Source: Porphyrobacter sp. (GTDB lineage: Bacteria > Pseudomonadota > Alphaproteobacteria > Sphingomonadales > Sphingomonadaceae). From it: 14,491 bases of DNA. The notes below the pieces were generated by a model. It was given only the letters and a program-made list of their open reading frames with translations. It was not told the origin of the DNA and ran no database searches. This document shows, piece after piece, positions 1-7,872 of this stretch. Made by a program: the position numbers and the translations under genes. The stretch spans positions 1 through 14,491 of the forward strand of contig JAGKSZ010000049.1 of assembly GCA_018991295.1 (NCBI GenBank). Reading direction: 5' to 3'. Every line of letters starts with the position of its first letter. Position 1 is the first letter of the stretch.

Positions 1-16
1 GACGCTCTTCCGATCT
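1..16. other. Illumina TruSeq adapter remnant (not genomic)
   Basis: The first 16 bases, GACGCTCTTCCGATCT, are identical to the 3' end of the standard Illumina TruSeq read-1 adapter. The reading frame of the adjacent COQ10-like gene fits its family up to base 17 and stops fitting there. The window therefore begins with untrimmed adapter at a contig end. Confidence 0.93.
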
Positions 17-211
17 ACGCGATGTGAAGCTTTCGCGGATCGCCTTGAAGCCCACCACCATGTCCGCCACCATCTCGGTATCGGAATTGCTGCGCACGCG
101 GGTGGCAATCACCCAGGGCAAAAATTCGCCATAGCGGCCCACATCCGCGACCAGATCGAACATCTGCTCGGCGCTGTAGGGCAGGCGGCGGGTTTCGCGG
201 ATGCCGGGCAT
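17..211 (-). CDS. COQ10/RatA-family START-domain protein, N-terminal part only
   Basis: The N-terminal 65 residues of a small START-like (polyketide cyclase/COQ10) protein are visible, beginning MPGIRETRRLPYSAEQMFDLV. Family members are about 150 residues, so more than half is missing: the frame runs into adapter at base 16. The YSAEQMFDLVADVGRYGEFLPW block is the typical start of this family. Homologues bind ubiquinone (mitochondrial COQ10) and assist respiration. Databases often label them 'type II toxin RatA', a name from an E. coli report that need not apply here. The ATG at 211-209 overlaps the lipA stop (TGATG), which implies translational coupling and one transcript with lipA. The family call is firm; the toxin label is doubtful. 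Confidence 0.88.
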
Positions 212-1179
212 CAGGCCTTTGCGCGCTCTTGTGCGCGGGCAAGCTTTTCCTCGCGCGCGGCACGCATCTTCGCAAAATCCTCGCCCGCGTGGTAGCTGGA
301 ACGGGTCAGCGGGCTGGAGGCGACCTGCAAGAAGCCCTTGGCCCGCGCGATCGCGCCATAGGCAGCAAACGCCTTGGGGGTCACGAATTCCTCAACCTTG
401 GCGTGCTTGGGCGTGGGCTGGAGATATTGGCCCATGGTGATGAAATCGACCTCGGCCGAGCGCATGTCGTCCATCACCTGATGCACTTCGAGGCGCTGTT
501 CTCCCAACCCCAGCATGATCCCCGATTTGGTGAAGATCAGCGGATTGTGCGCCTTCACCTCCTCGAGCAGCCGCAAGGACGCGTAATAACGGGCGCCGGG
601 GCGAATGGTGGGATAGAGCCGCGGGACGGTTTCGAGGTTGTGGTTGTACACATCCGGTCCCGCCTCGCAGATCATTTCCACCGCGCGGCGCATCTTTCCG
701 CGGAAATCGGGGGTGAGGATTTCGATGGTGGTGTTGGGCGTGGTGCGGCGCAGCGCCTCGATCACCTTGACGAACTGGCTGGCCCCGCCGTCGGGCAGAT
801 CGTCACGGTCAACCGATGTGATGACGATGTGTTCAAGGCCCATCTTCGCTGCCGCAATGGCAGTGTTTTCGGGCTCGAACGGGTCCACCGCCTTGGGCAT
901 CCCGGTCTTGACGTTGCAGAAGGCACAGGCCCGCGTGCAGACATCGCCAAGGATCATCACTGTGGCGTGCTTCTTGGTCCAGCACTCGCCGATATTGGGG
1001 CAGGCCGCTTCCTCGCACACCGTATGAAGGTTCAATTCGCGCATCAGCCGGCGCGTTTCATTGTAGCCCTCGCTCACCGGAGCGCGCACGCGGATCCAGT
1101 CGGGTTTGCGCTGGCGGACGGGCCGTTCGTCGGGAACGGAAGGCTGCGGCGTGCTGGCGAGGTCGTTCATGAGGGCCAT
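211..1179 (-). CDS. lipA: Lipoyl synthase LipA
   Basis: This radical SAM enzyme of 322 residues inserts two sulfur atoms into protein-bound octanoyl groups, making the lipoyl cofactor of 2-oxoacid dehydrogenases and the glycine cleavage system. Both iron-sulfur sites are visible. The auxiliary cluster cysteines are C55, C60 and C66 (CX4CX5C). The radical SAM cysteines are C81, C85 and C88 (CX3CX2C, CTRACAFC). The C-terminal RSSYHA motif at 293-298 holds the serine that ligates the auxiliary cluster. Length is normal. No good ribosome site precedes the first ATG; a second ATG at codon 4 is possible. The gene overlaps the downstream COQ10-like start by one base. It is separated from the upstream TPR gene by a terminator, so it probably has its own promoter in 1180-1243. 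Its product modifies the PDH complex whose E1 genes lie at the right end. Confidence 0.97.
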   Translation of the reverse strand: MALMNDLASTPQPSVPDERPVRQRKPDWIRVRAPVSEGYNETRRLMRELNLHTVCEEAACPNIGECWTKKHATVMILGDVCTRACAFCNVKTGMPKAVDPFEPENTAIAAAKMGLEHIVITSVDRDDLPDGGASQFVKVIEALRRTTPNTTIEILTPDFRGKMRRAVEMICEAGPDVYNHNLETVPRLYPTIRPGARYYASLRLLEEVKAHNPLIFTKSGIMLGLGEQRLEVHQVMDDMRSAEVDFITMGQYLQPTPKHAKVEEFVTPKAFAAYGAIARAKGFLQVASSPLTRSSYHAGEDFAKMRAAREEKLARAQERAKA

Positions 1180-1243
1180 TTAGGCGCGCTGCACCGCCGC
1201 CGCAAGCGCGCTGCGCCTTGCAATTGCCGCACACACTCCTGAC

Positions 1244-1280
1244 AAAAAAGAGCGCCGGTGCGGTTTCCCGCCCGGCGCTC
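1244..1280 (-). terminator. Rho-independent terminator of the TPR-protein gene
   Basis: Read on the minus strand, a perfect 9-bp stem (GAGCGCCGG with CCGGCGCTC, arms at 1272-1280 and 1250-1258) encloses a second helix, GCGG-GAAA-CCGC, closed by a GNRA tetraloop, with a single bulged A. Six T residues (complement of 1244-1249) follow the stem at once. It lies 25 bases past the TPR stop codon and isolates lipA from that gene. Confidence 0.93.
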
Positions 1281-1304
1281 CTTCAATCGGCCAGTTTGCG
1301 GTGA

Positions 1305-2654
1305 TTACATGCCAGTCGCCGCTGCCGGTGCGCCTGCGCCAGCCTGCTGCTCGGCATAGGCGCTCCACAGCCGTGCGATCGGCGTGCGCACGCCCTCTAC
1401 CTTGGCAAAGGTCGCCTGAGCCGCGGCAATATCGCCCGCACCGATCTGGGCAATGCCAAGGCGGGTCAGCGAAAGGTTGCGATCAACCTCGGGCATCGAC
1501 AGGCTGCGCTCGTAGAAACCGGCAGCCTTGGCGTATTCGCCGTAGCTGAGGAAGGTGTCACCTGCCGCAATCACCGTGCGCAGCCGCGCGGCAGGGGCAT
1601 TGGCGTCACGTTCCAGCGTCGGCAGCGCCGCCTTGTCCTGTACGATCAGGCCGCTGACGGTCTTGTACTGTTCTTCCACCCAGGTGTCGCTGCCCTTGGG
1701 GATCGCGCCCTTGGCATTGGCTTCCTCGATCACGGTCTTGACTTCAAAAGGCAGGCGGCGCGGATCGGCGGATTCGATGTAGAAGATATAGTCGTTCTTC
1801 TCTTTCAGCGTGCCGACCTTCTTGCCCAGACGGAGCAGATCGAGCAGCACCGGCCCTTCAAAATCATTGAGATTGCGCGTCAGGTTGACGGCATCGCGCC
1901 AGTTATCCTCAGTGGGGTAATCGATCACCCAGCCCTGCACAAAATCATAGACCTGCGGCACGATTTCGCGGGTGTAGGCGATGGAAACCCCGCGGCGATA
2001 CCACTTCTGATCGACCGGTTGGCCTGATGCCTTCTTTGCGGCGATCGCATCGCTGAGATATTGCAGGCCCTCGACAAAGCGTTCTTGCGAAAAGTCGATC
2101 TCGGCCATGTTCATCTGCAGGTCCGAGGCGGTAAGGTTGGGGGCGGAGTAGTTGAGGTCGATTGCGCGCTGCAAATAGCTGCGGGCCTTGTCGAACTGCT
2201 TCAATTCGCTGGCGAGCTGGAAGGCGACGAGATTGAAGCGCCCTTCCTCTTCGGGCTTCACCTTGCCGCTGGCGAGCATCAGTTCTGCGCCCTGCAGCTG
2301 GAGCGGATAGTCCTTGCCGGTGATGCCGACATTGAACATCAACCCTCCCAGCGCGAGCTTGTCGTCAGGGGTCGCCGCCAGCGAAGCGAGCCCGAGAACC
2401 TGCGGCTTGAGCGCATTGATATCCGCGCCCGGCGCCTTGATGGCGGCGTCAATCGGCTGATAGGCTTTGACGAAGGCTTCGGTGTAGGCCGCCTTGGGGG
2501 CTGCGGCTTCCTCACCCTTCTTCTTTTTCTGGGCATGGGCCGCGTCGGTGAAGCCCGGCACTGCAAGCATCGCGGTACCACTGGCCAGCGCTACGGCGAG
2601 TGCCAGCTGACGCGCAAGGCTGTTGGAACGACGGGGCGAAGAGATATTGGTCAC
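1305..2654 (-). CDS. Exported TPR-like protein of unknown function
   Basis: A protein of about 449 residues, not assigned to a characterised family. The N-terminus has a signal peptide: basic residues, a hydrophobic stretch (about residues 17-33 from the preferred start) and an AHA-Q cleavage site near residue 41. A lysine run and an Ala/Glu-rich linker follow. The body is rich in helical TPR-like repeats, for example ELKQFDKARSYLQRAIDLN, QERFVEGLQYLSDAIA and YGEYAKAAGFYERSLSM. The C-terminus is Ala/Gly-rich. It is likely a periplasmic protein-protein interaction scaffold. The frame is open from a GTG at 2666, but the GTG at 2654 has a strong GGAGG site five bases upstream that would lie inside the longer version, so I prefer 2654. 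It is monocistronic, with a terminator after it and divergent gyrA before it. Confidence 0.85.
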   Translation of the reverse strand: MTNISSPRRSNSLARQLALAVALASGTAMLAVPGFTDAAHAQKKKKGEEAAAPKAAYTEAFVKAYQPIDAAIKAPGADINALKPQVLGLASLAATPDDKLALGGLMFNVGITGKDYPLQLQGAELMLASGKVKPEEEGRFNLVAFQLASELKQFDKARSYLQRAIDLNYSAPNLTASDLQMNMAEIDFSQERFVEGLQYLSDAIAAKKASGQPVDQKWYRRGVSIAYTREIVPQVYDFVQGWVIDYPTEDNWRDAVNLTRNLNDFEGPVLLDLLRLGKKVGTLKEKNDYIFYIESADPRRLPFEVKTVIEEANAKGAIPKGSDTWVEEQYKTVSGLIVQDKAALPTLERDANAPAARLRTVIAAGDTFLSYGEYAKAAGFYERSLSMPEVDRNLSLTRLGIAQIGAGDIAAAQATFAKVEGVRTPIARLWSAYAEQQAGAGAPAAATGM

Positions 2655-2659
2655 TGCAT

Positions 2660-2664
2660 CCTCC
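2660..2664 (-). promoter_or_regulatory. Shine-Dalgarno site that sets the TPR-protein start
   Basis: GGAGG on the minus strand lies five bases before the GTG at 2654-2652. It overlaps the alternative GTG at 2666-2664, so it can serve only the inner start. Confidence 0.7.
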
Positions 2665-2889
2665 ACAAGAAGCGCGCGCCCTTGCCGTGGATTGGCTGCG
2701 GGCTGCGGCGAATTCCGCTTGAGCCTTTGAACGGCTCGGGCGGGATTTGCAATTCCTGCTAGGGGCTGCCTGCTGAACGGGCTTTGAATGCCCCTGCAGG
2801 CCTAATCATCTCAAGGCGGCTCCCAAGTGTGGAAAAAAGCGCGGCGTTCATGATGCGTTCTATGTGCAAGGTGGCGAAACCCCGGGCAT

Positions 2890-5760
2890 GTGCCTAAATG
2901 GAAGAAACCCGCCGGCCTTGATATGGCCCGCCCCGCCCATCGCGGCACAAAGCAAGCAGAAACGGTCCCGATCTTGAGCGACGACACCGACATCCTCGAT
3001 TCTCCCGCAAGCCCGCAAGGCGGCTTTGACCGCGTCGACATCGTCGATGAAATGAAGTCGAGCTACCTCGATTACGCGATGAGCGTGATCGTCAGCCGCG
3101 CGCTGCCTGATGTGCGCGACGGGTTGAAGCCGGTGCACCGCCGCATCCTGTTTGCCAGCCAGGAAGGCGGCTTTGTCGCCGGGCGGCCCTATCGCAAGAG
3201 CGCCAAGATCGTCGGCGACGTGATGGGTAACTACCACCCGCACGGCGACAGCGCGATCTATGATGCCCTGGCGCGCATGACGCAGGACTGGTCGATGCGC
3301 GTGCCGCTGATCGACGGGCAAGGCAATTTCGGTTCGATGGACCCCGATCCGCCGGCCTCGATGCGTTACACCGAAGCGCGCCTGGCACGGGTGGCGAACA
3401 GCCTGCTCGACGATCTCGACAAGGACACGGTCGATTTTGCCGACAACTACGATGGCTCGCGCAGGGAGCCGACGGTGCTGCCCGCACGTTTCCCCAACCT
3501 GCTGGTAAACGGCGCAGGCGGGATTGCGGTCGGCATGGCCACCAACGTGCCGCCACACAACCTTGGTGAAGTGATCGACGGGTGCCTTGCCTTCATCGAG
3601 AACCCGGCCATTACTTCGGAAGAGCTTATCCGCTTTATCCCCGGCCCCGATTTCCCCACCGCGCCCCTGATCCTCGGGACCCACGGCGCGCGGATGGCCT
3701 ATACAACCGGGCGCGGCTCGATCCTGATGCGCTGCCGCCACGAGATCGAAAGCACTCGCGGCGCCAAGAGCGAAGGCCGGCAGAGTATCGTCTTCACCTC
3801 GATCCCCTATCAGGTCGGCAAGAACGCTCTGGTCGAAAAGATCGCCGAAGCGGCCAAGGACGCCGACAAGGACCGCCGCATCGAAGGCATTGCCGATATT
3901 CGCGATGAAAGTTCGCGCGAGGGCGTGCGTGTGGTCATCGACCTCAAACGCGATGCCACGCCCGAAGTGGTGCTCAACCAGATCTGGCGCCGCACCCCGG
4001 CGCAATCGAGCTTCCCGGCCAACATGCTGGCGATCCGCGGCGGACGCCCGGAAACGCTGACCCTGCGCGATATCGTGCAGAGCTTCATTGCCTTCCGCGA
4101 GGAAGTCATCACCCGGCGCACCAAGTTCGAACTGAACAAGGCGCGGGAACGGGCGCACCTGTTGCTGGGCCTGGTGGTCGCCGTATCGAACCTCGATGAA
4201 GTCGTGGCGATGATCCGTTCGGCCCGCAATCCGGCCGAAGCGCGCGCAAAGCTGCTCGCCAAGGAATGGCCGATCGGCGACATTGCGCAATACATCCGGC
4301 TTGTCGAAGCGATCGAGCCCTCCGCCGATGAAAGCGGCGGCACCTACAAGCTGTCCGAACGGCAGGTGAAGGCGATCCTCGAACTGCGCCTCCACCGCCT
4401 GACCGCGCTGGGCCGCGACGAGATCGGTGATGAGCTGAAGGGGCTGGCAGCGGCGATCGAGGAATATCTGTCGATCCTGGCCGACCGCGTGAAGCTTTAC
4501 GGCGTGATGCGGGCCGAGCTTGAGGAAATCAAGGCAACCTACGCCACCCCGCGCCTCAGCGAAATCGCCCCGGCCTGGGATGGGCTGGAAGACGAAGACC
4601 TGATCGAACGCGAAGACATGGTCGTCACCGTCACCCACGGCGGCTACATCAAGCGCACCGCGCTCGATACTTTCCGCGCGCAGGGCCGCGGCGGCAAGGG
4701 CCGCTCGGGCATGGCGACCAAGGACGAGGATGCGGTTGTCGAACTGTTCGTCACCAGCACCCACAACCCGGTCCTGTTCTTCACCAATACCGGCCGGGTC
4801 TATCGCATGAAGGTGTGGAAGCTGCCCGAAGGCGGCCCGCAGACCAAGGGCCGCCCGATGGTCAACCTGTTGCCGCTGGGCGAGGACGAGCGCGTCACCA
4901 ACGTGCTGCCGCTGCCTGAGGACGAGGCAACCTGGGCCAATCTCAACATCGTCTTTGCCACCGAACAGGGCATGGTCCGTCGCAATTCGATGGACGCTTT
5001 TGCGAACATCCCCACGGCGGGCAAGTATGCGATGGGCTTCGTCGAAGGCTCGGGCGACCGGCTGATCGGTGTGCAGCTGCTGACCGAGGAACAGGAAATC
5101 TTCCTCGCCTCTGACAGCGGCAAGGCGATCCGCTTTGCTGCCACTGATGCACGCGAAACCAAGAGCCGCACCGGTATCGGCGTGCGCGGCATGAGCCTCA
5201 AGAAAGGCGGCAAGGTCGTCAGCATGGCGGTGCTCGGCTCCCTGTCTGCCGACATGGAAACCCGCGAAGCCTATCTGCGCGCAGCAGCATGGAAGAACAA
5301 CGAGGCGGTGCCCACCCTGCCCGCCGAACAGGTCGCAGCCATGGCGGAGGCCGAGGAATTCATCCTCACCATCACCGCCAATGGCTACGGCAAGATTTCC
5401 TCGGCCTATGAATACCGCACCACCTCACGCGGGGGGCAAGGGATCACCAATATCGGCACGCCTGAAAGCAATCCGGAACGCAATGGCCCGGTCGTGGCAA
5501 GCTTCCCGGTCAGGCATGGGTCGCAGCTGATGCTGGTGACCGATCAGGCCAAGCTGATCCGCCTCGGGATCGATTTCCGCCACCTGACCCCCGGCGGGTT
5601 CGAGAGCCTCAAGGGCTTCAGCATTTCCGGGCGCGGATCTTCAGGCATCCGCATCTTCGATGTCGCAAAGGGCGAACACATCGTCGGTGCGGCGCTGATC
5701 GACGAGGCGGAAGGTTCGGACGAGGTCGCAGAAGAAACGGGCGAGCAGGCCGTCACCTGA
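2890..5760 (+). CDS. gyrA: DNA gyrase subunit A
   Basis: The breakage-reunion subunit of DNA gyrase, which with GyrB introduces negative supercoils. The N-terminal catalytic domain is complete: SSYLDYAMSVIVSRALPDVR, then YHPHGDSAIYDALARM, then the active-site R159-Y160 in MRYTEARL. The GyrA box QGRGGKG at 598-604 marks gyrase rather than topoisomerase IV. It and the catalytic tyrosine are both offset by 38 from E. coli numbering (560 and 122), so the core is collinear. The quinolone-determining positions equal to E. coli S83 and D87 are S121 and D125, both wild type. A roughly 36-residue insertion (about 787-822) sits between beta-propeller blades, and the tail is acidic. Total length is 956, against 875 in E. 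coli. The start is uncertain: GTG 2890 has only a distant AAGGTGG; ATG 2923 and TTG 2974 are in-frame alternatives and would remove only the poorly conserved extension. Confidence 0.96.
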   Translation: MPKWKKPAGLDMARPAHRGTKQAETVPILSDDTDILDSPASPQGGFDRVDIVDEMKSSYLDYAMSVIVSRALPDVRDGLKPVHRRILFASQEGGFVAGRPYRKSAKIVGDVMGNYHPHGDSAIYDALARMTQDWSMRVPLIDGQGNFGSMDPDPPASMRYTEARLARVANSLLDDLDKDTVDFADNYDGSRREPTVLPARFPNLLVNGAGGIAVGMATNVPPHNLGEVIDGCLAFIENPAITSEELIRFIPGPDFPTAPLILGTHGARMAYTTGRGSILMRCRHEIESTRGAKSEGRQSIVFTSIPYQVGKNALVEKIAEAAKDADKDRRIEGIADIRDESSREGVRVVIDLKRDATPEVVLNQIWRRTPAQSSFPANMLAIRGGRPETLTLRDIVQSFIAFREEVITRRTKFELNKARERAHLLLGLVVAVSNLDEVVAMIRSARNPAEARAKLLAKEWPIGDIAQYIRLVEAIEPSADESGGTYKLSERQVKAILELRLHRLTALGRDEIGDELKGLAAAIEEYLSILADRVKLYGVMRAELEEIKATYATPRLSEIAPAWDGLEDEDLIEREDMVVTVTHGGYIKRTALDTFRAQGRGGKGRSGMATKDEDAVVELFVTSTHNPVLFFTNTGRVYRMKVWKLPEGGPQTKGRPMVNLLPLGEDERVTNVLPLPEDEATWANLNIVFATEQGMVRRNSMDAFANIPTAGKYAMGFVEGSGDRLIGVQLLTEEQEIFLASDSGKAIRFAATDARETKSRTGIGVRGMSLKKGGKVVSMAVLGSLSADMETREAYLRAAAWKNNEAVPTLPAEQVAAMAEAEEFILTITANGYGKISSAYEYRTTSRGGQGITNIGTPESNPERNGPVVASFPVRHGSQLMLVTDQAKLIRLGIDFRHLTPGGFESLKGFSISGRGSSGIRIFDVAKGEHIVGAALIDEAEGSDEVAEETGEQAVT

Positions 5761-5773
5761 CGGGCTGTTCGCC
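5740..5773. terminator. Hairpin across the gyrA/yhhN convergent stop codons
   Basis: Arms of 15 bases (5740-5754 and 5759-5773) pair except for one G-G mismatch and one G-T wobble, around the tetraloop ACCT. The hairpin contains the gyrA stop (5758-5760) and the yhhN stop (complement of 5753-5755). No clean T run follows on the plus strand; on the minus strand the next bases are CGTTTCTTC. It is likely a bidirectional terminator or mRNA 3'-end stabiliser; the function is inferred. Confidence 0.6.
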
Positions 5774-6418
5774 GCGCAGGCACTGGGTAATGCCGGTTGC
5801 AATCATGATCTGCGCCGCAAAATAGAGCGGCCAGATCAAGATCGTGTTGGCAGGTTCAAGATCGATCGGACCAAGCCGCGCAAAAATCAGCCAGTCGCTC
5901 AGCACGAACAGCACCGCCCCTGCGCCCACCCGGTAGCGCGGGTAGTGGCTCATCCAGGCAGCGCTCGCCATCGCGCCGAGAAACCCGGCATAGGCAGCGA
6001 TCTGCACTTGCCCGCTCAGCAGGTAGCTGACCAACGGGGTGCCCATCAGGAGCACGGCCCCCATAAGCTTTTGCATGGGCGATGGCCGCTGGTGAAGGTT
6101 GCGCAGATAAAGCGCCACCGCCACCACGTGCGCGCCTGCGAAAAACGCCCCGCCGATAAGGAAATCCAGTTCGATCGCCACATCGCCGCAGGCCGCCAGC
6201 GCCAGCACGGCAACCAGCAGCAACCCGTCGGCGCGGTGCTTGCCCTGCGGCACGCGCATCGCCGCATATACTGCCAACAGGCCCACGCCTGCGCCCTTCA
6301 GCGCCATGCCCCATGTGCCCTCACCCACCGGATTGTCGCGCAGGAAGTAATAGGCAACTGCAGCGGCAATGCTCGCCAGCAGCCACGGCCTTTGTTCGAT
6401 CAACGCGCGCTTCGCCAT
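5753..6418 (-). CDS. YhhN-family (TMEM86/lysoplasmalogenase-like) membrane protein
   Basis: An integral membrane protein of 221 residues with about seven or eight hydrophobic segments. Signature features of the YhhN/TMEM86 family are present in order: a Gly-Asp in a membrane segment (79-80, ACGDVAIELDFLIGGAFFAGAH), and the VGAGAVLFVLSDWLIFA block (164-180). The C-terminal WPLYFAAQIMIA segment (196-207) follows. Animal members hydrolyse the vinyl-ether bond of lysoplasmalogens; the bacterial substrate is generally not known. The frame is open to a TTG at 6472, but the ATG at 6418 is preferred: it follows a purine-rich AAGGGAAAGGGAG stretch and leaves room for a divergent promoter with trmFO. 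Its 3' end overlaps gyrA by eight bases in the convergent orientation. Confidence 0.87.
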   Translation of the reverse strand: MAKRALIEQRPWLLASIAAAVAYYFLRDNPVGEGTWGMALKGAGVGLLAVYAAMRVPQGKHRADGLLLVAVLALAACGDVAIELDFLIGGAFFAGAHVVAVALYLRNLHQRPSPMQKLMGAVLLMGTPLVSYLLSGQVQIAAYAGFLGAMASAAWMSHYPRYRVGAGAVLFVLSDWLIFARLGPIDLEPANTILIWPLYFAAQIMIATGITQCLRGEQPVR

Positions 6419-6486
6419 TGCTCCCTTTCCCTTGCCTGTTCCCTTGGGGCTTGCAGCGGCGCTATCACGCAATTACGCGGCTCACC

Positions 6487-7872
6487 ATGACCAGCCATGC
6501 GACTTCCCACGATGTGCACATAATCGGCGGCGGCCTAGCCGGGAGCGAGGCGGCCTGGCAGCTTGCGCAAGCAGGCGCGAAGGTGCGCCTTTCGGAAATG
6601 CGCGGGAGCGGGGATATGACCCCAGCCCACCAGACCGATGGCCTGGCCGAACTGGTGTGTTCCAATTCCTTCCGTTCAGATGATGACACCAAGAACGCTG
6701 TCGGCCTGCTGCACCATGAAATGCGGCAGCTTGGCAGCCTTGTGATGCACGCGGGGCACATCGCCCGTGTGCCCGCTGGAAGCGCGATGGCGGTTGACCG
6801 CGACCTGTTCTCAGCCGAGGTCGAAAAGGCGCTCAGCCAGCATCCGAACATCACGATCGTGCGCGAACGGGTGGACGCGCTGCCTGAGGCAGGCCTGACC
6901 ATCGTTGCCACCGGGCCGCTGACCGCCGAGGCGCTGGCAGGCAGCATCGTGCGGGCAACGGGGAGCGAACGGCTTGCCTTCTTCGATGCCATCGCGCCGA
7001 TCGTGCACCATGATTCCATCGACATGAGCAAGGTGTGGATCCAGTCGCGCTGGAACAAGCGCACCGAAGCCTCGAATGAAGGCGGCGATTACATCAATTG
7101 CCCCATGACGAAGGAGCAATACCTCGCCTTCCACAAGGGGCTGATCGAGGGCGAGAAAACCGAATTCAAGGCTTGGGAAAAGGACACGCCCTATTTCGAT
7201 GGCTGTATGCCGATCGAGGTGATGGCCGAACGCGGGGTGGAAACGCTGCGTTATGGACCGATGAAGGGCGTGGGGCTCGACAACCCGTTCGATACAACGC
7301 CCGAATTCCCTCAGGGACGCTGGCCCTATGCGGTGGTGCAGCTGCGGCAGGACAACAAGCTGGGCACGCTGTGGAACATGGTCGGCTTCCAGACGAAGCT
7401 GAAATATGCAGCGCAAATCGCGCTGTTCCGCACCATTCCGGGGCTGGAGAACGCCGAATTTGCAAGGCTGGGCGGCTTGCACCGCAACACCTTCCTCAAT
7501 TCGCCGGAAGTGCTGGACAGGCAACTGCGCTTGAAGGCTGCCCCGCATATCCGCTTTGCGGGGCAGGTGACCGGCTGCGAAGGCTATGTCGAAAGCGCCG
7601 CCATTGGCCTTGTCGCCGGCCTGATGGCGGCGGCCGAGTTGGCGGGCCGCGCCTGGCAGCCGCTCCCGGCCACCACCGCACTGGGCGCGCTGCTGAGCCA
7701 CATTACCGGCGATGCCGAGGCCGAAACCTTTCAGCCCATGAACGTCAATTTCGGACTGTTCCCGCCCTTGCACGATGTCGGCAAAAAGGTCCGCAAGGAA
7801 GCCTACACCTCTCGTGCCAAAGCCGATCTGGCGCGCTGGATCGAAAGCAGGCGCGAAGTCGTACCCGCCTGA
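6487..7872 (+). CDS. trmFO: Folate/FAD-dependent tRNA (uracil-54-C5)-methyltransferase TrmFO
   Basis: It methylates U54 of tRNA to ribothymidine using 5,10-methylenetetrahydrofolate, with FADH2 as reductant. The product is 461 residues, normal for the family. The N-terminal FAD-binding GGGLAGSEAAWQLA (14-27) is a GxGxxG Rossmann motif. The cysteines known as C53 and C226 in B. subtilis correspond to C58 in LVCSNSFRSDD and C240 in YFDGCMPIE. The RYGPMKGVGL block after C240 is also typical. The frame is open upstream to 6313, but homology starts just after the ATG at 6487, which also clears the divergent yhhN start. No strong ribosome site is visible. The 68-base gap to yhhN should hold both promoters. 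A terminator begins at the stop codon. Confidence 0.95.
   Translation: MTSHATSHDVHIIGGGLAGSEAAWQLAQAGAKVRLSEMRGSGDMTPAHQTDGLAELVCSNSFRSDDDTKNAVGLLHHEMRQLGSLVMHAGHIARVPAGSAMAVDRDLFSAEVEKALSQHPNITIVRERVDALPEAGLTIVATGPLTAEALAGSIVRATGSERLAFFDAIAPIVHHDSIDMSKVWIQSRWNKRTEASNEGGDYINCPMTKEQYLAFHKGLIEGEKTEFKAWEKDTPYFDGCMPIEVMAERGVETLRYGPMKGVGLDNPFDTTPEFPQGRWPYAVVQLRQDNKLGTLWNMVGFQTKLKYAAQIALFRTIPGLENAEFARLGGLHRNTFLNSPEVLDRQLRLKAAPHIRFAGQVTGCEGYVESAAIGLVAGLMAAAELAGRAWQPLPATTALGALLSHITGDAEAETFQPMNVNFGLFPPLHDVGKKVRKEAYTSRAKADLARWIESRREVVPA

Noticed and set aside
229..1242. Long plus-strand open frame (337 codons) opposite lipA
   Set aside because: It is a mirror frame caused by high GC at third codon positions; the peptide is rich in His/Arg/Gly with no recognisable domain, while the minus strand encodes a clear LipA.
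2667..2889. Sigma-70-like promoter for gyrA (TTGAAT at 2784, TAATCA at 2803)
   Set aside because: The spacer is only 13 bases. No better pair was found by eye, so no promoter is called in this divergent gap.
2860..4764. Minus-strand open frame of 634 codons opposite gyrA
   Set aside because: It is low-complexity, His/Arg/Gly-rich antisense translation over a fully conserved GyrA catalytic domain, with no gene signature of its own.
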